Source: Prochlorococcus sp. AG-355-I20
Lineage (GTDB): Bacteria; Cyanobacteriota; Cyanobacteriia; PCC-6307; Cyanobiaceae
Direction: 5' to 3'
DNA length: 63,073 bases
Assembly: GCA_003280895.1 (NCBI GenBank)
Contig: QCDM01000006.1
Span: 1-63,073, forward strand
Shown: positions 57,135 through 63,073 of the stretch, piece after piece
How positions within the stretch are numbered: position 1 is the stretch's first letter
Layout: each line of letters opens with the position of its first letter
Program-made: the position numbers and the translations under genes
Notes under the pieces: generated by a model
Seen by the model: only the letters and a program-made list of their open reading frames with translations
What the model was told of the DNA's origin: nothing
Databases searched by the model: none

Positions 57135-58700
57135 ATGTCTAATTTCTCAAGATATTTATCAAAAAATTGGTTAGATGATCCAAAGTCAAATATTCTCTCT
57201 GGCTTAGTTGTCGCTTTTGCAATGATCCCAGAAGCAATTGCCTTTTCAGGCATAGCTGGTGTAGATCCTAAAGTTGGCCTTTTTGGTGCATTTTGTTTAT
57301 CTATAACAATTGCGATTGTTGGAGGCCGAAGAGGGATGATCACTTCAGCTACAGGTTCAACAGCTCTTTTAATGACTGGACTTGTTGCCTATGGAGAATC
57401 ACAATCTCCTGGATTAGGAGTCCCATATCTTATCGCAGCTGGAATATTAACTGGAATATTCCAAATTCTTTGGGGATATTTAAGACTTGCCTACCAAATG
57501 AGATTCGTGCCAACAGGAGTATTAAGTGGATTTGTAAATGCACTAGCACTTTTAATATTTCAAGCACAACTCCCTCAGTTAGGAATAGGTATTAAAGAAT
57601 CAAAAGAATTAGTTGAACAAACTATAAGTCAATATCCAGTTAACTCTCAGATTCCAGTAGTTTGGATTCTTGTAATCCTAGGATTAGTAATTATCTATGG
57701 GCTTCCAAAAATCACAAAAGTAGTTCCATCTCAACTTATTGCAATAGTAGTAATTACTCTTATAAGCATATTCTTTAATCTAGATGTCCCAACTGTTAGC
57801 GATTTGGGTAAATTACCTGATGGATTACCAAGTATTTCTCTCCCTTTTGGATCAATAGAAAATGGGAAAGTCCCTTTTAGTCTTGAAACATTAGGAATAA
57901 TTTTGCCGACTTCACTTGCGATATCTCTCGTGGGTTTAATGGAAACCTTTTTAACTCAAGATATTTTAGACGATGTAACTGATACAAGTTCTAATAAAAA
58001 TAAAGAAGCAAGAGGACAGGGAATCGCAAATATTGTGGCATCCTTGTTTGGTGGGATGGCAGGATGTGCCTTAGTTGGGCAATCTGTTATGAATACTGAG
58101 AATGGTGGTAAATCTAGATTATCAACCCTCTCCTCAGGTATATCTCTACTAGTTATGATTATCCTCTTGAAGTCTTGGATTGGAGCAATACCAATGGCTG
58201 CTTTAGTAGCAATCATGATAACGATCGCAATAAGTACAGCAGATATAAATGGATTAAAAAATATTAGAAAGATACCTAAAAGTGATACTGCAGTCATGCT
58301 TATGACTTTTGCAGTTACTATGCTCACAAAACCTCATAATCTTGCACTTGGAGTTATTGCAGGCGTCGCATTAGCTGCAATTCTATTCAGCAGAAAAGTC
58401 GCGAAAGTTATAACTGTCTCAAGAGCGAAAGAAAATAATTTGACTACCTATAAAGTAAAAGGACAATTATTTTTTGTAAGTAAAATTTATTTTTTACAAG
58501 GATTTGATATTCATGAACATCCAGAAAATATTGTAATTGATATGTCTTCAGCTCATATTTGGGATCAAAGTGGTGTTGTTGCTCTTGAGCAAATTATTAG
58601 AAAATTCCAGAATGGTGGTTCTAAAGTTGAGATTGTAGGATTAAATAAAGAAAGTCTTAACTTATTTGAGAGACTAGGTGGTTTAGAAAGCGCTCATTAA
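57135..58700 (+). CDS. SulP-family anion transporter with STAS domain
   Basis: 521 aa. About 11-12 helices; SulP motifs SGLVVAFAMIPEAIAFSGIA near residue 20 and NIVASLFGGMAGCALVGQSV at ~298. The C-terminal STAS domain (~430-521) includes IVIDMSSAHIWDQSGVVALE. SulP members carry bicarbonate (BicA, with Na+) or sulfate. In picocyanobacteria a bicarbonate role is favoured but not proven here. Confidence 0.88.
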   Translation: MSNFSRYLSKNWLDDPKSNILSGLVVAFAMIPEAIAFSGIAGVDPKVGLFGAFCLSITIAIVGGRRGMITSATGSTALLMTGLVAYGESQSPGLGVPYLIAAGILTGIFQILWGYLRLAYQMRFVPTGVLSGFVNALALLIFQAQLPQLGIGIKESKELVEQTISQYPVNSQIPVVWILVILGLVIIYGLPKITKVVPSQLIAIVVITLISIFFNLDVPTVSDLGKLPDGLPSISLPFGSIENGKVPFSLETLGIILPTSLAISLVGLMETFLTQDILDDVTDTSSNKNKEARGQGIANIVASLFGGMAGCALVGQSVMNTENGGKSRLSTLSSGISLLVMIILLKSWIGAIPMAALVAIMITIAISTADINGLKNIRKIPKSDTAVMLMTFAVTMLTKPHNLALGVIAGVALAAILFSRKVAKVITVSRAKENNLTTYKVKGQLFFVSKIYFLQGFDIHEHPENIVIDMSSAHIWDQSGVVALEQIIRKFQNGGSKVEIVGLNKESLNLFERLGGLESAH

Positions 58701-58705
58701 AAAAG

Positions 58706-59596
58706 TTAATTAAGACTAACTTGTTGATAACAAAACCAAAGCCATTGCTGAAAAAGCAAATTTCTATGAGATCTCCAAGCGGTTTTTGAACTATTCAGAT
58801 CAAAATTTTCAGGAGGAGGAACATCTCCCTTTTCTTTGTCTCTTTCAATTTCACTAATAATTCTATGCACCGTATATTCAGGATGACCTAAATGCATGAG
58901 TTGTTTTTGATCTTTAGATTCAAATATTGTATATCCGACGTTTTCTCCATAAGCCAACAAATTCAATTTCCCTTCTTTTTGTGCCTTTTCCATCTCCAAA
59001 TCTGGTAATCCTGCAAATCTACTTTGAGGACAAATAAATTCATCATCTTGTGTTCCCATCAAAGGATGTCCAGGAACTAAACTTTTTAAAGGGAATACCC
59101 CAAATAACTTCCTGTCAAAAACTTTCTTATCAACCCCTGCCAAATAAGCCAGCGCAAAGCCAGCCCAACATAATCCAAGAGTACTCGCACAAGAATTTCT
59201 GGCTTCATCTACAATTTTCACAAATTCATCCCAATACTTAACATCCTCGAAGGCTAGGTGCTCAATAGGTGCTCCAGTAATAATGATTCCATCTAACGGT
59301 TCTGGATTATTTGCTTTTTCCCAAGTTATATATAGATTATTTAGATGATTAAGATCCCATGTTTTATAAGAATGAGTTTTGAGCTTTATCCAAACTGGCT
59401 CAATTTGAAGAGGAGATAAACCAAGTGGATGTAGTAAGTTAAATTCATACTGCTTGCCAAGAGGCATGATATTCAAAATACCAATCCTAAGAGGACGTAT
59501 ATCCTGTCTTTTTGCCAATTCTGGTTCGATCCAAGATATGTGATTTTTCTCAACATCACTAATCTTGTGATAGTTACTAGGAATTATTAAAGCCAA
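58706..59596 (-). CDS. metA: Homoserine O-acyltransferase (MetA type)
   Basis: 296 aa. LRIGILNIMPLGKQYEFNLL, GIIITGAPIEHLAFEDVKYW, the nucleophile Cys in GLCWAGFALAYLAG and the late GHPEYTVHR match MetA. It activates homoserine with acetyl- or succinyl-CoA for methionine. The residue that decides acetyl or succinyl was not assigned. 13 bases downstream of metY on the same strand, one operon. Confidence 0.93.
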   Translation of the reverse strand: MALIIPSNYHKISDVEKNHISWIEPELAKRQDIRPLRIGILNIMPLGKQYEFNLLHPLGLSPLQIEPVWIKLKTHSYKTWDLNHLNNLYITWEKANNPEPLDGIIITGAPIEHLAFEDVKYWDEFVKIVDEARNSCASTLGLCWAGFALAYLAGVDKKVFDRKLFGVFPLKSLVPGHPLMGTQDDEFICPQSRFAGLPDLEMEKAQKEGKLNLLAYGENVGYTIFESKDQKQLMHLGHPEYTVHRIISEIERDKEKGDVPPPENFDLNSSKTAWRSHRNLLFQQWLWFCYQQVSLN

Positions 59597-59609
59597 TAAA
59601 TCTCCTTTT

Positions 59610-60944
<1,335 letters not shown>

Positions 60945-61010
60945 TTAAATAATCCTATTATCTATTTAACTTAAAAAAGTTCAAAAAAAAAACAAAAAAA
61001 AGATAAATAT

Positions 61011-61712
61011 TTATAAATCCTTTTTTAATGAGGGGTAATTATCTTTAATATATAAACTCAAATCCTCTTTTATCACAGATCTGAGTTTTTCAATATTTGC
61101 AGAATCAATTATTGGAAAAGTTTTATTAGCCTCAGGATCTTTTTCAGTAATTGATTTCCAATTCTTACCTACATCTTTTTCAGAGTTGTTAAGAATCTCA
61201 TCAAAATTGAAACACTTATCATTGTTCTTAGCATCAAATTCGCTAAAAGTTTTATTTATAAGCTCTTTTCTATTTTCGAATAGATTCTTAGCTTTTAAAG
61301 TATCTGGGAGACCCATAACTGGTTGTAATTCCTTAAGAAGTTTTATTTCCTCTTCAATTAAGAGTGTCCAAACACCATATTTATTTTTTGGAAGATTAGA
61401 ATTACTAAAAATATTAAGTTCATCGAGGTAAAAATTTAACCATTGATAATAAGATTTTTCTTCAATAGTTTTTTTAACGGATATTTTTTTATTTTGGATC
61501 TTTGGGAGTAACTTTTCTGCCTTCTTTAAAAACTGTCTGTCTTCTCTTTCTAAATTTATTAATCCCCATCTTTGACTGTAGTCCCATAAATCTTCGTATC
61601 TTGTTAAGTCTTCTTGATTCCAACCAAGAGCTTTAAGTTCATGAGAACGATGAGTTAATTCCTTTTTCAAAAAAAACCTTTTAAACCATAATAATTCTAA
61701 CCCTGATATCAA
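61011..61712 (-). CDS. Conserved hypothetical protein, 233 aa
   Basis: Helical and charged; a possible anchor at ~2-15 (ISGLELLWFKRFFL). Motifs seen: ELKALGWNQEDLTRYEDLWD, QRWGLINLEREDRQFLKKAE and KYGVWTLLIEEEIKLLKELQ. No family assigned. Lies between metY and the gene at 61763 on the same strand. Confidence 0.65.
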   Translation of the reverse strand: MISGLELLWFKRFFLKKELTHRSHELKALGWNQEDLTRYEDLWDYSQRWGLINLEREDRQFLKKAEKLLPKIQNKKISVKKTIEEKSYYQWLNFYLDELNIFSNSNLPKNKYGVWTLLIEEEIKLLKELQPVMGLPDTLKAKNLFENRKELINKTFSEFDAKNNDKCFNFDEILNNSEKDVGKNWKSITEKDPEANKTFPIIDSANIEKLRSVIKEDLSLYIKDNYPSLKKDL

Positions 61713-61762
61713 GATTAGTAAATAAATTAAGAACTTTACTTTCTAGCAAATTAGAAAAATAA

Positions 61763-63073
61763 TCAATTATTAAAATAATTGTTAATAATTTTCAAAACAT
61801 TGATATAACTAGGATTTTTTTTAGAAATTTGATTACAATATTTATTTTTTTTAAGGGCGTTTTGCTCTTTGTCAATAAATAATTTCTTATAAAAGTTTTC
61901 AATATCATCAAAAAGATAATCTTCTTTTAATTTTTCATTTAGTTCGAAAGATAATTCAGATTTCACAGATTCTTGACAAAAATTAGTGATTTCTTCTGAA
62001 CTAATTAAAACCTTATAAATTTCTTTTTTTTCTTCTGAATTAGCATTAAAGCATAAGTAAATCAGATTAATCATTGAACAATTATTATTTTTGATTTTGA
62101 ATTCTTTATAAATATCTGGCCAAAATTTCAAGGATTTTAGACCTTCTAAACCTCCTTGACTGAGAGAGTATTTATTGCACCAATTTACAAATTCTGAGAC
62201 ATCTTTTGGACATCTATTGAGTTGCAAAAGCATATCTGATAAAACTTGTCCTGCCTGGAAATTCCTTGTTGGTTTTCCTTCAGTTGGCAGAGTCATACTC
62301 CCTAAGACATCAGCCTTAACAGCATTTAATTGAGAAAAAGTATAATCTCCTTTTTCGAAAAATTCATCATTAATTTTTTCCTTTGCACTAATTATTTCTT
62401 CACCATAACCAAGTTCCTTTAATGAAAGATATTTATTGTCTAATTTATTTTCTTTTCTAACTTGTAATGATACTGATGCGGCCTGATCCAAACATTGTGT
62501 TAACAAAATCGTATTAACGGTAGGTAGCATTCCTGGCTTATCGGAATGAAAGTTATTTACAAAACCTGCAAATATGGATGAGATATTTTTTATTGATTTT
62601 ATATATTGACATTCAATATTATGCACTCCAGGAGAGACTTGGATTTTCGGTGACAATTGATTCAAAATTCGAGCTCCTATTAAAGCAGTTAGGGCATCAG
62701 GATGGCAGAAATTCGCAGTAAAACTATCATTAGGATTTCGTAAAGCTCCGTGACGATGAAATCCTGTAAAAAAAGCTAAATTTGGATATTTATTACAGAG
62801 AATAAAGGGGGTTTTGTTTTTATTATCAATGCAAAAAGAACCAACGAGACAGCCAAGAACCACATTTTCTCTTTTTAAAGTTTTTCTAAGTTTTAAAGCA
62901 TGTTTAACATCATCTTGTATGTGGTTACTGTTTGAAGCGAGAACAACCATCTCACATTCCAAGAGAAGATCTTTTAGATCAAAAGACTTTCTTATTCCCT
63001 CTGAAGAATAATGTCCCATTCTCTTAATCTTTTCAATAGTCTCATTATCCATATCAGAAAGAACATCATTTGG
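61763..63073 (-). CDS. Putative NAD-dependent glycerol-3-phosphate dehydrogenase-like protein, start outside window
   Basis: The frame is open to the right edge (an internal ATG is at 63052). LLECEMVVLASNSNHIQDDV then NVVLGCLVGSFC look like a Rossmann-type dinucleotide fold, and IKSIKNISSIFAGFVNNFHS recalls GpsA-type helices. TANFCHPDALTALIGARILN is another conserved-looking block. The typical GpsA GxGxxG start would lie outside the window. Assignment is tentative; the last ~130 residues match nothing I know. Confidence 0.5.
   Translation of the reverse strand, partial: PNDVLSDMDNETIEKIKRMGHYSSEGIRKSFDLKDLLLECEMVVLASNSNHIQDDVKHALKLRKTLKRENVVLGCLVGSFCIDNKNKTPFILCNKYPNLAFFTGFHRHGALRNPNDSFTANFCHPDALTALIGARILNQLSPKIQVSPGVHNIECQYIKSIKNISSIFAGFVNNFHSDKPGMLPTVNTILLTQCLDQAASVSLQVRKENKLDNKYLSLKELGYGEEIISAKEKINDEFFEKGDYTFSQLNAVKADVLGSMTLPTEGKPTRNFQAGQVLSDMLLQLNRCPKDVSEFVNWCNKYSLSQGGLEGLKSLKFWPDIYKEFKIKNNNCSMINLIYLCFNANSEEKKEIYKVLISSEEITNFCQESVKSELSFELNEKLKEDYLFDDIENFYKKLFIDKEQNALKKNKYCNQISKKNPSYINVLKIINNYFNN

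Overview
The window looks like the chromosome of a high-light-adapted marine picocyanobacterium, most likely Prochlorococcus. The DNA is very AT-rich. It carries five high-light-inducible (Hli) protein genes, a purK-linked 6S RNA, DUF1651, DUF4278, DUF3303, DUF2811 and DUF3531 family genes typical of picocyanobacteria, a B12-dependent class II ribonucleotide reductase and a PhnDCE transporter. No rRNA operon, CRISPR array, IS element or complete prophage was found.

Region 1 (1-20 kb) is an accessory archipelago of very small genes. About 50 short ORFs, many of 28-60 codons with one membrane helix, are packed in short runs with 1-4 base overlaps. They surround five hli genes, a short-chain dehydrogenase, a DUF3303 protein, a Trp-rich TIGR02450-like protein and a stand-alone NAD-dependent DNA ligase-like adenylation domain. 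Several genes occur as diverged pairs. Three loci (10.3-10.9, 12.7-13.35 and 17.6-17.9 kb) share one promoter layout: a TTGAC-type -35, a TATA-rich -10, and then a box of the form AGTAC-N4-GTAY that resembles the cyanobacterial LexA site. They encode two DUF1651 proteins, two copies of a Cys-rich small protein (one with UGA in place of its first Cys codon) and two further small proteins. The ligase-like gene lies between two of these operons, so a small SOS-linked module is the best candidate for an undescribed system here. A DUF4278 micro-gene (16.5 kb) sits behind a putative glutamine-II riboswitch, and a second copy of this pair lies at 44.6-44.8 kb.

Region 2 (20-44.4 kb) is core genome: 6S RNA with purK, aroB, a MidA-type methyltransferase, a TPM-domain thylakoid-type protein, a metallophosphoesterase, nadA, ctpA, ispG, a family 4-like uracil-DNA glycosylase lacking iron-sulfur ligands, an aspartate aminotransferase, phnD-phnC-phnE, an SGNH hydrolase, DUF92/VTE6-like, rsmE, DUF3531, an ABC ATPase with hslO, a CPP1-like protein, prfC, a methyltransferase and nrdJ.

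Region 3 (44.6-48.4 kb) is an integration hotspot around tRNA-Ser(UGA). The intact tRNA (46629-46715) has two partial 5' copies upstream (45329 and 46463) and a 3' half copy downstream (48354-48412). The flanked segments carry a few cargo genes and several short direct repeats, but no recombinase. This is the scar pattern expected of tRNA-targeting elements such as the tycheposons described in Prochlorococcus.

Region 4 (48.4-63 kb) returns to core or semi-core genes: small membrane proteins, a Tic20-like protein, a glyoxalase, an RHH/GIY-YIG-like gene pair, a pentapeptide-repeat protein, a GMC oxidoreductase, DUF2811, a CbiX-type chelatase, an FAD-linked oxidase, a SulP transporter, metA-metY and two poorly known genes, the last cut by the window edge.
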